64,000 nt of DNA from Nitrospirota bacterium (GTDB lineage: Bacteria; Nitrospirota; Thermodesulfovibrionia; Thermodesulfovibrionales; SM23-35), in assembly GCA_014859105.1 (NCBI GenBank), contig JACUUX010000006.1, forward strand, positions 1 through 64,000. Reading direction: 5' to 3'. Numbering within the stretch: position 1 is the first letter of the stretch; every line of letters begins with the position of its first letter. A program made the position numbers and the translations under genes. Under the pieces are notes generated by a model that saw only the letters and a list, made by a program, of their open reading frames with translations, searched no databases and was not told the origin of the DNA. Below, one piece after another: positions 35,009 through 44,227 of the stretch.

Positions 35009-36825
35009 TTTTTAACCTCTTTGATAAGACGGGAAAGATTTATACCACTGGAGATTAATCCCACATGACTGAACGCCTGTGGAAAGTTTCCAAGGAAAGC
35101 ACCGCTGCGGGGGTCGATTTCTTCCGGAAGCAGACCGAGGTGATTTACTCTACTGCAGAGCGAATCATACAGATACATCGCTTCGTCGAGACGGCCCTGT
35201 TTTGAAAGATTATCCACCAGCCAGAAGCTGCATAGCAGGAATGCTCCCTCATGTCCCTGCAATCCGTCCGGTGATTCATCGGGAATGTAGCGGTACAGAA
35301 GTCCGTTGCCGGCGCCGAGGCGTTCCATGATGGCATTTGTTGTAGCCACCATTTTTGGATGGTCAGCCTGAATAACACGCCTTAGCGCCAACGCTAAAAG
35401 ACTGGCATCCAATCCTCCACCTCCGAGGTGTTCGGTTATTGAACCGACATCCGTATCCCATGCCTCCTCAAGAATAGTCTTTTTAATTCGTTCCGCCTCG
35501 GCCCGCCAGCCACTGATATCACCGGGAAGGCTTAACCGCTCAGACAGACGTGCACCCCTGTCAAGTGCGACATGGCACATTGCAGCGGAATATGTAAACG
35601 GGCGCCCTGCTGTCCTTACCTCCCATATACCGTGGTCAGGGTTTTGCCATTCCATCCGCGCGCGCTCGACAAGACGTTGAAGCCGCGACCATAATGTCTC
35701 ATCGAGTTCCCCTCCCCACCTTGTCCACTGGTAGGCGCAGTCAAGTATTTCACCGTATACGTCATGCTGTTTCTGATCCGCAGCAGCATTTCCCCAGCGG
35801 ACAGGGGAGGATTTCCGGTACCCTTCGAGGTCAGAGTCTTCCCTCTCAGGAGGCGGCTGATGGCCGCGCAGATCGTAAAGCACCCGGGGACGTCCCTCCC
35901 TTTCAATCGCGTCGAGGACCCAGCCGAGAAAACTCGATGCCTCCCGGCTCAATCCGATCCTTTTGAGGGCATATACGGAAAAGGCTGCGTCGCGGATCCA
36001 CGCATATCGGTAATCCCAGTTACGCTGCCCGCCTATGGCCTCTGGCAGGGATGAAGTCGGCGCCGCTACTATAGCACCTGTCGGAGTATAATCAAGGAGT
36101 TTAAGAGTAATTGCGGAACGGCGGACCAGCGCTTCCTGCGGCCCATTATACTTGAAATGCTCTATCCATCTGTGCCATGCCCTGATGGTTTCTTTCAGAA
36201 TTCCTTCCGGTGAATAAAAGTGGTATCTGTGAGTGCCTCCTTCCCATCTCAAAATCGTATAGAAGTGTTTCCCTGCCTTAAGTTCAATGGCTGTTTTCAG
36301 TCCTTTCAGCGGGACCGAAGAGAAAAGATAGATATCCATTTCAGGCTGCAAAAGCCATTTGATCTGCAATCCTCCGCCGTATCTCTCTATTTCAGCGCCT
36401 CCCCTTGGTTCTATCTCAACACTAAGTTTTACATTCCCCTGAAGCACCTCCGCCATCCTGATGAGTTCCGATCGTCCGGCCGGTGCATCCTCTGTAAGAT
36501 CAGTACCTGAACGAAGGGTCAGAACATCGGTAATCTTCACCAGCCCCGAAGAGCTCCTCATCTCCGTAACGAGCACACCGGTGTCAGATTCATAATACTG
36601 GGAGGTCTCAATGATGCCTTCGGGAGCTATACTGAAAGCCCCTCCCTTTTTTGAATCAAGTAGACTGCAGAACATCGGTTGAGAATCAAAGTAGGGTATG
36701 CACATCCATGATATGGCACCGTCAATTCCTACAAGGGCTGCGGTGCTGCAGTCGCCAATCAGGCCATGGTCTTTTATAGGTACATAGCCGTCAATCCTTT
36801 CTACTGGCTTAAAGGTTGCTTTCAT
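35005..36825 (-). CDS. GH15 glucoamylase/trehalase-family hydrolase
   Basis: 606 residues. N-terminal beta-sandwich (about 1-230) with the motif LIGDCSTAALVGIDGAISWMC, then the (alpha/alpha)6 barrel: GGQRNWDYRYAWIRDAAFS, WEVRTAGRPFTYS and the C-terminal LLPEEIDPRSGAFLGNFPQAFSHVGL with the catalytic base Glu. Substrate is an alpha-glucan or trehalose; bacterial members of this subgroup include trehalases. Product is free glucose. ATG at 36825 sits 17 nt inside the end of the cyclase gene; its stop overlaps the Zwf-like start by 4 nt. No signal peptide, so it is cytoplasmic. Confidence 0.88.
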   Translation of the reverse strand: MKATFKPVERIDGYVPIKDHGLIGDCSTAALVGIDGAISWMCIPYFDSQPMFCSLLDSKKGGAFSIAPEGIIETSQYYESDTGVLVTEMRSSSGLVKITDVLTLRSGTDLTEDAPAGRSELIRMAEVLQGNVKLSVEIEPRGGAEIERYGGGLQIKWLLQPEMDIYLFSSVPLKGLKTAIELKAGKHFYTILRWEGGTHRYHFYSPEGILKETIRAWHRWIEHFKYNGPQEALVRRSAITLKLLDYTPTGAIVAAPTSSLPEAIGGQRNWDYRYAWIRDAAFSVYALKRIGLSREASSFLGWVLDAIEREGRPRVLYDLRGHQPPPEREDSDLEGYRKSSPVRWGNAAADQKQHDVYGEILDCAYQWTRWGGELDETLWSRLQRLVERARMEWQNPDHGIWEVRTAGRPFTYSAAMCHVALDRGARLSERLSLPGDISGWRAEAERIKKTILEEAWDTDVGSITEHLGGGGLDASLLALALRRVIQADHPKMVATTNAIMERLGAGNGLLYRYIPDESPDGLQGHEGAFLLCSFWLVDNLSKQGRLDEAMYLYDSLCSRVNHLGLLPEEIDPRSGAFLGNFPQAFSHVGLISSGINLSRLIKEVKK

Positions 36826-37480
36826 AGAAAGGCTCCCTTTTCTTTCCAAGCACCGCCCTTGCAGGGGCGCCGTCACTGTTGAGAATCTTCAGCGGAAGAC
36901 ATATAAGTTCGTATATTCCCCCTTTAACTTCCGATAGGTCAAGACCTTCTATAATCCAGATACCTGCTTCAAGGAGAACACGGTGCACTTCTTTGCCATT
37001 TTTCCCATATCCTCCTACTGAGAGATAGTCAATACCTACTGTCCTGACAGCTTTTTCAGCAAGAAAATGTGCTGCTCCGGTAGAAATGTATATAAAGTCC
37101 TCGATGAAGGAATCGGTCTTCCAGCACCTTTCGGAATTTCCGGTCTTGAACAGTATCCTTTCCCCACTGCATATGCTATGAGCTACAAGTTCTTCTGGTT
37201 TGATGGATTCATGATCAAAAATTTCTATTACCCGTGCAGCACCTATTGTTGCATCAAAAGGCATCTCATCGAGCCCTTTACCTGTTTGTATGAAATGAAG
37301 CGGTGCATCCATATGAGTCCCGGAATGCGAACCCATAGAAATAGCCGAGAGATTAGCCTTGTCTCCCCGTTCCATGTCTAAGGTCATTTCTATAAGAAAT
37401 GGCGGGTCGCCAGGCCAGTGAACCATTCCGGTCTTTAATGTTACTGAAATATCGATCCATGCCCTTTCCTCATTCAACAC
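36809..37480 (-). CDS. Cyclase/kynurenine-formamidase-family metal hydrolase
   Basis: 223 residues of the PF04199 family: metal motif HSGTHMDAPLHF (52-63), early TLKTGMVHWPGDPPF and a later GIDYLSVGGYG stretch. Members hydrolyse amides or lactone-like bonds with a divalent metal. The start is GTG with GGAGGTG 8 nt upstream. It overlaps the GH15 gene by 17 nt, giving a coupled cyclase-GH15-Zwf-like unit. A role in opening the lactone made by the Zwf-like enzyme is possible but unproven. Confidence 0.82.
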   Translation of the reverse strand: MLNEERAWIDISVTLKTGMVHWPGDPPFLIEMTLDMERGDKANLSAISMGSHSGTHMDAPLHFIQTGKGLDEMPFDATIGAARVIEIFDHESIKPEELVAHSICSGERILFKTGNSERCWKTDSFIEDFIYISTGAAHFLAEKAVRTVGIDYLSVGGYGKNGKEVHRVLLEAGIWIIEGLDLSEVKGGIYELICLPLKILNSDGAPARAVLGKKREPFYESNL

Positions 37481-37552
37481 GCCTCAACACCTCCATTTAA
37501 ATCTTTAACCCTGATGATCTTATGGTGTCTTTCCATTATTTCTCCTTTCTCT

Positions 37553-38440
37553 TCATTTACTCTCCTTTACAACATGCAGGGGAGGAGCCTGCCCCTGCTT
37601 GTCCTGCCCCATATATAAAGTCACATGCGGAAATGGGATCTCTATGTCTCTCTCATCGAATCTCTTCTTGAGGCGGCGGTTGAATTCCCGGCCCACACGC
37701 CATTGCTTTATAGGAATTGTCGTGGTGCGTGCTCTGATTATGATTGCCGAGTCAGCAAATTGATCCAGTCCCAATATTTCTATTGGCTCGAGTATATCAT
37801 CTTTATACGCCGGGTCATTGCGCATTTCCTCGTCAACTTCCTTAATAACCTCAATAACCTCATCCACATCCTCCCGGTATGCAACGCCTATATCGAATAC
37901 ATACCTTGAATAGTCTTTCGTCATGTTTGTAACAACATCGATCTGACCGTTCGGTACATAGTGGACATTACCAGCCAGATCCCTGAGAATTGTCGTTTTA
38001 AGATTTATCTTCTCGACCAAACCGCCTTTCCCGGCTATCTGGACCACATCGCCTACTCTTATTTGATCTTCCAGAAGGATGAAAAAACCACTGATTACGT
38101 CTTTCACCAGACTTTGTGCACCGAAACCAACTGCCAGACCGACTATACCTGCAGCAGCGAGGATTGGGCCGATCTCTATTCCGAACTTCTTTAACACCAT
38201 CATTGACGCCATAATAATAATCACTATGCTCAGGACATATTTAAGGATCGAACCGAGTGTCTGGGTCCGCTTCTGAAATTCCGGGTCTTCTTTCTTTCTG
38301 ATAACTACAGTTATAAGCCGTATTGAGAGCATCTTTGCAGCCTTCAACGCCACCAGGGTTAAGATTAATGTAAAGACGATTTGCAAGCCGTTTGTCAGTG
38401 ACCAGCTTATCAATTTCTGGAGATAAGTATTGATATCCAT
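37553..38440 (-). CDS. MscS-family small-conductance mechanosensitive channel
   Basis: 295 residues, close to E. coli MscS in length. TM helices at about 15-35, 65-85 and 92-120, the last being the pore helix (ILAAAGIVGLAVGFGAQSL), then the beta domain DQIRVGDVVQIAGKGGLVEKINL and YVPNGQI, then the cytoplasmic alpha/beta domain. It releases osmolytes on hypo-osmotic shock. 72 nt upstream of the cyclase gene. Confidence 0.92.
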   Translation of the reverse strand: MDINTYLQKLISWSLTNGLQIVFTLILTLVALKAAKMLSIRLITVVIRKKEDPEFQKRTQTLGSILKYVLSIVIIIMASMMVLKKFGIEIGPILAAAGIVGLAVGFGAQSLVKDVISGFFILLEDQIRVGDVVQIAGKGGLVEKINLKTTILRDLAGNVHYVPNGQIDVVTNMTKDYSRYVFDIGVAYREDVDEVIEVIKEVDEEMRNDPAYKDDILEPIEILGLDQFADSAIIIRARTTTIPIKQWRVGREFNRRLKKRFDERDIEIPFPHVTLYMGQDKQGQAPPLHVVKESK

Positions 38441-38514
38441 ATGCTTCTCCTTTCCTGAATATAAGTTTTATAGGTATCTACTTCTATTTAGTGTCTGTCT
38501 ACAAATTCCTATTT

Positions 38515-38591
38515 TGTCATTGTCCGGCTTGACCGGACAATCCAGAAACTACTGAAAAGACTGGATTCCCCGATCGAGTCGGGGAATGACA
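38515..38591. repeat. TGTCAT...ATGACA palindromic repeat
   Basis: 77 bp with ends TGTCATTGTCCGG and GGGAATGACA; arms GGACAATCCAG and CTGGATTCCCC. Lies between mscS and mgtE in a 206-bp gap that is otherwise featureless. Confidence 0.8.
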
Positions 38592-38646
38592 GATTAGGTA
38601 AATCATACTTTATGGACAGAAACTATTTGACAGCCCTGCACTCATT

Positions 38647-39996
38647 TCACTGCATCCCCAGAATAAGAGCAGCTATCCAGAAATATATTAACAGTCCGGA
38701 AACATCTGCTATTGATGTAATCAAAGGGTTGCTCGCCATCGCCGGATCAAGTCGCAAACGCGTCAAAATAAATGGCAGGGCTACACCTACAAAGTTAGAA
38801 ATAATTACAATTGCTAACATCGCCAGAGACACTATCATTGCAATCTCAAATCCGCCCCTGTACAAACCGAGCATATAAACTGACAGTCCCATGGTTGCTC
38901 CTAAAAGCAACCCTACGCCTATCTCCCTGCTCAGTGCCCATAACCACTGGCTCAGTTTGACGTCACCTGTTGCTATGGCGCGAACCATGAGAGTAGCGGC
39001 TTGGGCCCCGGCATTTCCTCCAGTGGCGATGAGGAGCGGAATAAAAAATGCCAGTGCGATAGTGGAAATAATCAACTCTTCATAAGCAGCGATTACACCT
39101 GATGCAATCAGGTTCACGCCAAGCAGCACCGCAAGCCAGATAATCCTCTTTCTATATAAAAGTGACACGCTTGACTCCCTGTAGCTTGTTTTTAAAGGTT
39201 CGACTGCTGCAACTTTATGAAAGTCTTCTGTTGCCTCTTCCTGGGCCACATCCAGAACGTCGTCAACAGTAACAATGCCGAGTAACACACCCTCTGAATC
39301 AACAACAGGCAGGGCATCGAGGTCATAATGCTGGATCATCTGAACCGCTTTCTCACGGTCTTCGAAAGCCGAGATGCTGATAAAGGAATAGTCCATTATT
39401 TTTTCAACTGTATCTCCTTGTTCTGCCAGAATAAATCTGCGTAATTCGAGTGCGTCAATGAGTTTCCATGATTCATCCGTTACATAAATTACATTAATGG
39501 TCTCACTGATTTTCCCTCTTCTTCTTATATGTTCCAGGGATTTCTCTATTGTCCAGTCCGGCCTGACCGCAACGTAATCCGGGGTCATCAACCTCCCGAC
39601 ACTTTCCTCCGGATAACCCAACAATAAACGGGCTTCCCTCAGATCTCCGGGACTCAAGAGGTTGAGCAATCTCTGTGTTGCCCTGCCCGGCAGCTCTTCA
39701 AAAAAATCAGTCCGGTCGTCCGGAGTTAAATTAGCCAATAATTGACGGGCTTCTTCATCTGTTAACTCTTTCAAAAGTGTGTCCTTGTCGCCTGATTCCA
39801 GATATGAAAATACCTCTGAGGACAATTGTCTTGGCAATAAACGAAAAAGTAATATACGTTCTACCTTTTCCAGACTCATAAGCAGCGTAGCTATATCGGG
39901 TGCAGGCAGGTCTGTCAAGGACTCGCGTAAAGCGGTCCATTCTCTCTGTATAATCATGTTTTTGATTTTCTCGGTAAGTAAATCAATATCTACCAT
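38647..39996 (-). CDS. mgtE: Mg2+ transporter MgtE
   Basis: 449 residues. N-terminal helical superfamily domain (about 1-130, LTDEEARQLLANLTPDDRTDFFEELPG), a CBS pair (about 135-255, RLMTPDYVAVRPDWTI and VVDSEGVLLGIVTVDDVLD) and five TM helices (about 280-449) with LIATGGNAGAQAATLMVRAIATGD, the conserved pore region. MgtE is a Mg2+-gated Mg2+ channel. AAAAGGGGA precedes the ATG. A 27-codon ORF with a strong ribosome site ends across this start. Confidence 0.94.
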   Translation of the reverse strand: MVDIDLLTEKIKNMIIQREWTALRESLTDLPAPDIATLLMSLEKVERILLFRLLPRQLSSEVFSYLESGDKDTLLKELTDEEARQLLANLTPDDRTDFFEELPGRATQRLLNLLSPGDLREARLLLGYPEESVGRLMTPDYVAVRPDWTIEKSLEHIRRRGKISETINVIYVTDESWKLIDALELRRFILAEQGDTVEKIMDYSFISISAFEDREKAVQMIQHYDLDALPVVDSEGVLLGIVTVDDVLDVAQEEATEDFHKVAAVEPLKTSYRESSVSLLYRKRIIWLAVLLGVNLIASGVIAAYEELIISTIALAFFIPLLIATGGNAGAQAATLMVRAIATGDVKLSQWLWALSREIGVGLLLGATMGLSVYMLGLYRGGFEIAMIVSLAMLAIVIISNFVGVALPFILTRLRLDPAMASNPLITSIADVSGLLIYFWIAALILGMQ

Positions 39997-40073
39997 GACT
40001 TTCCCCTTTTATTAACCCGGAAAATACATTTACAAATAAAAAGAAAGGGCATATGTGCAGAAAAAGCTTTCAT
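39990..40073 (-). CDS. 27-residue leader ORF coupled to mgtE
   Basis: ATG at 40073 with a strong AAAGGAGGCGAT site; the product begins MKAFSAHMPFLFICK and ends RGKSW, with the TAG stop overlapping the mgtE ATGGTAG start (7-nt overlap). The peptide is basic with a hydrophobic middle. The combination of strong initiation site and stop-start overlap suggests a regulatory leader or a coupled small protein. Mg2+ transporter genes in enterobacteria have leader peptides (mgtL, mgtP), but this sequence is unrelated. Confidence 0.5.
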   Translation of the reverse strand: MKAFSAHMPFLFICKCIFRVNKRGKSW

Positions 40074-40106
40074 ATCGCCTCCTTTGTAAGACATAAGCAT
40101 ACCGGT

Positions 40107-40175
40107 AAACCTTTCATGTTTTCATGCAAAACAAAGGCATTACACATATTGCCGGATTGCGATTCTGAAAGGTTT
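40107..40175 (-). promoter_or_regulatory. Long-range stem in the mgtE leader
   Basis: A perfect 10-bp pairing of AAACCTTTCA (40166-40175, minus strand) with TGAAAGGTTT (40107-40116), enclosing about 49 nt and ending 33 nt before the leader ORF. Together with the leader peptide it may form a Mg2+-responsive or attenuation device. It does not show a recognisable M-box core. Confidence 0.35.
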
Positions 40176-40253
40176 TTATGTGCATGTGCCTGATATCAAA
40201 TGCATTTTTCCGGTTAAATGGTTTTTCCCATGTGCCCTTGAATAAATCGCCGT

Positions 40254-42935
40254 TCATGATTTTGCTATTCGCCTCCTCCGGATCCATTTATCTACCTCAA
40301 CAACAAATACTACTGTCAAGGCCATTAACCCTATCTGCAACCAATCACTTACGTTCAGAGACTCGGTTCTGAATACCCATTGAAGTGCAGGGACATATAC
40401 CACAGCAATCTGAGCAAAAAAGGCAGCAACCATACTGTAAAATAGGAAAGGATTGCTAAATAGATTGATTTTAAAAACAGACTGCAGTTCTGAACGTGAA
40501 TTCCATGCCTGGAAGAACTGGAAAAAGACCATGGTTGTGACTGCAACGGTTCTTGATTTTTCAAGGGTCTCACCTGCATTTAACTCGGTGACAAAGTTAT
40601 AGACTACGCCGGCAGAAATTATAAAGGCTACGATTATTGTCCTCTCTACCAGAATCCTTGACATTATTCCTTCTTGAGGGTCCCTGGGCGGCCTTCTAAT
40701 TATTCCTTTTTCTCCGGGTTCGAAGGCAAGTGCGACATCCTGAAGCCCATTCGTAACAAGGTTTATCCACAAAATCTGTGCAGGCACATAAGGTATGGGC
40801 ACACCTAAAAAAATGGTTGCAATAATAGATAATATAGCAGCGATTCCTGTCGGGATCAGGAAGAATGTCACCTTGCGTATATTGTCAAAAACTATCCTGC
40901 CCTCCTTCACGGCATTAAAAATACTTGCAAAGTTATCGTCTGTAAGGACCATGTCGGACGATTCCTTGGCGACATCGGTACCTGTTCTTCCCATAGCGAC
41001 TCCTATATGAGCTGACTTGAGGGCCGGAGCATCATTTACTCCGTCACCGGTGACAGCGACTATGTGGCCGTGTTTTTTTAGTTGCTGAACTATCCTCAAT
41101 TTATGTTGCGGTGATACCCTCGCATAAACAGAAATATTCTTAACTTTTTCAAAAAGCTCCGGGTCGTCCATTTTTTCAATCTCCCTGCCGGCAAGTACTT
41201 CTTCACCTACATCTGCAATCCCGAGCTTTTTGGCAATGGCTTTTGCAGTAACAGCATGGTCACCTGTTATCATTACAACCCTGATGCCTGCCTTTTTACA
41301 ACCATCAATTGCTTCTATTGCCTCCGGCCTCGGTGGATCTATCATGCCCTGAAGACCCGCGAAAATAAGCCTTTCTTTCAAATCAGGACATTCAACATCC
41401 CTGCATGTCAGTTCCTCTGAATCGTGTGGGGCTTGCTTGAATGCAAAGGCAAGTACCCGCAGGCCTTCTTTCGCAAAGTTGGCGGCAATATGGAGGATCT
41501 CTTTTTTATTAATTTCGTTGCCTGACATGTCTTCGGTACACATATCAAGAACTTTTTCCGGTGCACCTTTTGCAAAAATAAATTTCCTGTCTCCATGTTT
41601 ATGGAGCGTTGCCATAAACCCGCGCTCGGACTCGAAAGGGACAATTGCTATTTGTGGATAGTGCTCTTCTTCCGTTTCCCGACTCAGACCGGCCTTCATC
41701 GCAGAAACTATCAAAGCTCCCTCTGTAGGGTCTCCGTCGACTTTATACTGACCGTCCTCCTCATAAACATCCGATTCATTGCAGAGGAGCCCGATCCTGA
41801 GAACCTGTAAAAGATTTTTCCTGTCTTTTTTCTCTACAGGCATCCCTTCAAGGAGAATTTCCCCCTTTGGTTCGTAGCCGCTTCCTGTAATCTCGTAAGA
41901 ATGTCTACCATCATAAATTAGCTTTACGGTCATCTCATTTTTTGTTAATGTCCCTGTTTTATCCGAACCTATAACCGTAGTACTTCCGAGGGTTTCCACT
42001 GCATGCAATTTTCTGATAATTGCATTCTGCCTTGCCATCCTTGACACTCCTACAGCCAGCGCTATAGTGACTACTATCGGAAGTCCTTCAGGTATTGTTG
42101 CAACAGCAGCAGCTACAGCAATCATGAACATGTCCTTTACACTCTCACCGATGAGCAGACCTATAACAAAAAGCAATGCAGAAGCTGCAACAACAATGAT
42201 GCCGATCACCTTCGCAAAGTGATTGATCTTTTCCTGCAGCGGTGCCTTTACAGGACCTATTTCTTTGACATCCAGGGCGATACTGCCAAGAACGGTCTTC
42301 CCCCCTGTTTCTACTACAATACCCTTTGCCCTTCCGCTAACCACTATCGTTCCCATAAATGTCATATTATTCTGGTCACCTGGTGTCAGCTTGTCCTGCT
42401 TTAACGGCGCTGTTGTTTTTTCAACCGGTATCGACTCACCTGTAAGCATTGCTTCGTCAGTCCTTAACTCAATCGTATGCATAAGGCGGAGGTCTGCGGG
42501 GATCCTGGTGCCCGAGGTAAGCAGGACAATATCGCCAGGTACGAGTTCCTCGCTGTTTATCTCCTTTTCCTTACCTCCACGTATCACTCTCGCCCTGGGG
42601 ACAACCATCTTCTTCAGTGCCCTGACGCCCTCTTCTGCCTTGTACTCCTGAATAAATCCGATAATTGCATTGAGCACCACAACTGCGAAGATGACGCCTG
42701 AATCAATGTATTCCCCGAGCAATATTGCTACTATTCCTGCAATAATCAGGATATAAATAAGGGGGCTTGTAAACTGATGAATAATTATTTTGAATTTGCT
42801 TATTTTTTCTTCTTCGGCAAGCTTATTCGGTCCGTAGTGTTCAAGACGGTTTTTGACTTCAGCTTCATCAATCCCGTTTTCTGATGTTTTAAGCTTCTCG
42901 AAGACTTCCTTTACACTGAGCTGATACCAGTTCAT
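40254..42935 (-). CDS. P2-type cation-transporting ATPase with altered ion site
   Basis: 893 residues. TGES (165-168), PEGLP (282-286), DKTGT (Asp325), KGAPE, DPPR (533-536) and TGDGVNDAP (629-637) show an active P-type ATPase. The ion site differs from SERCA: TM6 reads N725, T728, N729 (NLVTNG, so Asp800 becomes Asn) and TM5 has PTGIAAI with no Glu771 equivalent. Ca2+ may therefore not be the substrate; Na+, K+ or H+ are options. Its ATG overlaps the stop of the CPA2 antiporter gene by 1 nt, so the two are translationally coupled. Confidence 0.9.
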   Translation of the reverse strand: MNWYQLSVKEVFEKLKTSENGIDEAEVKNRLEHYGPNKLAEEEKISKFKIIIHQFTSPLIYILIIAGIVAILLGEYIDSGVIFAVVVLNAIIGFIQEYKAEEGVRALKKMVVPRARVIRGGKEKEINSEELVPGDIVLLTSGTRIPADLRLMHTIELRTDEAMLTGESIPVEKTTAPLKQDKLTPGDQNNMTFMGTIVVSGRAKGIVVETGGKTVLGSIALDVKEIGPVKAPLQEKINHFAKVIGIIVVAASALLFVIGLLIGESVKDMFMIAVAAAVATIPEGLPIVVTIALAVGVSRMARQNAIIRKLHAVETLGSTTVIGSDKTGTLTKNEMTVKLIYDGRHSYEITGSGYEPKGEILLEGMPVEKKDRKNLLQVLRIGLLCNESDVYEEDGQYKVDGDPTEGALIVSAMKAGLSRETEEEHYPQIAIVPFESERGFMATLHKHGDRKFIFAKGAPEKVLDMCTEDMSGNEINKKEILHIAANFAKEGLRVLAFAFKQAPHDSEELTCRDVECPDLKERLIFAGLQGMIDPPRPEAIEAIDGCKKAGIRVVMITGDHAVTAKAIAKKLGIADVGEEVLAGREIEKMDDPELFEKVKNISVYARVSPQHKLRIVQQLKKHGHIVAVTGDGVNDAPALKSAHIGVAMGRTGTDVAKESSDMVLTDDNFASIFNAVKEGRIVFDNIRKVTFFLIPTGIAAILSIIATIFLGVPIPYVPAQILWINLVTNGLQDVALAFEPGEKGIIRRPPRDPQEGIMSRILVERTIIVAFIISAGVVYNFVTELNAGETLEKSRTVAVTTMVFFQFFQAWNSRSELQSVFKINLFSNPFLFYSMVAAFFAQIAVVYVPALQWVFRTESLNVSDWLQIGLMALTVVFVVEVDKWIRRRRIAKS

Positions 42936-44131
42936 TATTCTTCTCCTTTCATTATAAATCTCAACAAAACGGGTGCAAACAATGTTGTTAATGCGACAAT
43001 AAATACAACAACTGCATAGATCAAATCATCAAAAATTCCGCTCTTTTTTCCTATCTCTGCAAATATCAACCCTACTTCTCCCCTCGGAACCATTGCAGTA
43101 CCGATTGAAAGCTTTTTTCTGAAACTACCTTTAACCCATATGCCGCTGACCATTTTTGAAATAATAGCGACAACGGTCAGCACCCCTGCTATCTGCCAGA
43201 AGGTTACAGACCCGAAGTCTATGACCTTGAAATTGATAGAGGCCCCGACAACGACAAAAAAAACAGGCACAAAGAGGTTGATAATAGGTTTCATATTCTC
43301 TTCTATTTTTTCCGCCAGGTCATGACTGTAGTGTTCTATAGTTGAGCCAAGAGGAAGGAAGAATCTCCTTGCAAGGGCAACTCCGGCTGCAAAAGAGCCC
43401 AGAATCTCGGGAGCCCCGACTTTATGAGATACAATAGCAAGCAACAGAATCAAAGAAACTATAATTGTCGGTATCATACCCTTTGTACGTCTGCCGGAAT
43501 ATAATTTATGTATCAAAGGGACAAGAAGCTTTGTAAGTACCGGAGCGATTACTAAAAAAACTACGATAAATCCCAATACCTGCGCAGTATTCATTATACC
43601 AACCTCTCCTGTAACAGCGAAGTCATATAACAGTGCAAGGATAACAACTCCTGCAATATCATCAATCACTGCTGCACCAAGGACAATCCTGGAAGTTGTT
43701 GTCTGATGCTGCCTTAGATCAACAAGAACCCTTACAGTTATACCAATACTCGTCGCAACAAGAGTGCCTCCTATGAAAAGTGAGACTAAAACAGGCAGGT
43801 TCAGAACATGATTGCTTATCCAGAATCCCAGCAATGCCGGAGCCAAAATTCCCGTGACAGCAACGAGTGACGATTGAATGCCTAGCTTTACAAGCTGCCC
43901 TATATCTGTATCAAGACCTACTTCAAAAAGAAGCAGCAGTATTCCAATCTCTGCAAGGAGATAAAGAGTGTCATCAGGAATGATGATACCTAAAATGCTC
44001 GGCCCTATAATGATTCCCGCAATAACTTCGCCCAGTACAGAGGGAAGGCGCAGATGTGCAAAAATTTCTGCGAAGACCTTTGCAGAAACTAAAATTGCCA
44101 GAAGCTTGAAGAAAAATGCAGATGCATCCAT
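42935..44131 (-). CDS. CPA2-type cation:proton antiporter
   Basis: 398 residues, about 12-13 TM helices. Family motifs: LRLPSVLGEVIAGIIIGPSILG at the N-terminus, and AAVIDDIAGVVILALL with the paired Asp residues of electrogenic NapA/Kef-type exchangers. There is no C-terminal TrkA_N nucleotide-binding domain, so it is shorter than KefB/KefC. It exchanges Na+ or K+ for H+. Coupling to the P-type ATPase (TAATG overlap) suggests that pump and exchanger act on linked ion gradients. Confidence 0.9.
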   Translation of the reverse strand: MDASAFFFKLLAILVSAKVFAEIFAHLRLPSVLGEVIAGIIIGPSILGIIIPDDTLYLLAEIGILLLLFEVGLDTDIGQLVKLGIQSSLVAVTGILAPALLGFWISNHVLNLPVLVSLFIGGTLVATSIGITVRVLVDLRQHQTTTSRIVLGAAVIDDIAGVVILALLYDFAVTGEVGIMNTAQVLGFIVVFLVIAPVLTKLLVPLIHKLYSGRRTKGMIPTIIVSLILLLAIVSHKVGAPEILGSFAAGVALARRFFLPLGSTIEHYSHDLAEKIEENMKPIINLFVPVFFVVVGASINFKVIDFGSVTFWQIAGVLTVVAIISKMVSGIWVKGSFRKKLSIGTAMVPRGEVGLIFAEIGKKSGIFDDLIYAVVVFIVALTTLFAPVLLRFIMKGEE

Positions 44132-44227
44132 GGCGAATTATTTCAGAATTAAATGCTCTTTTGTTATTACAGATGATTTTACTGTGACAGTCAGAATCGT
44201 CCACTTCCAACCCTTATATTGAGATTG

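Noticed and set aside
39997-40253. M-box (ykoK) Mg2+ riboswitch before mgtE
   Set aside because: The conserved M-box core was not recognised; only a long-range stem and a leader ORF were found.
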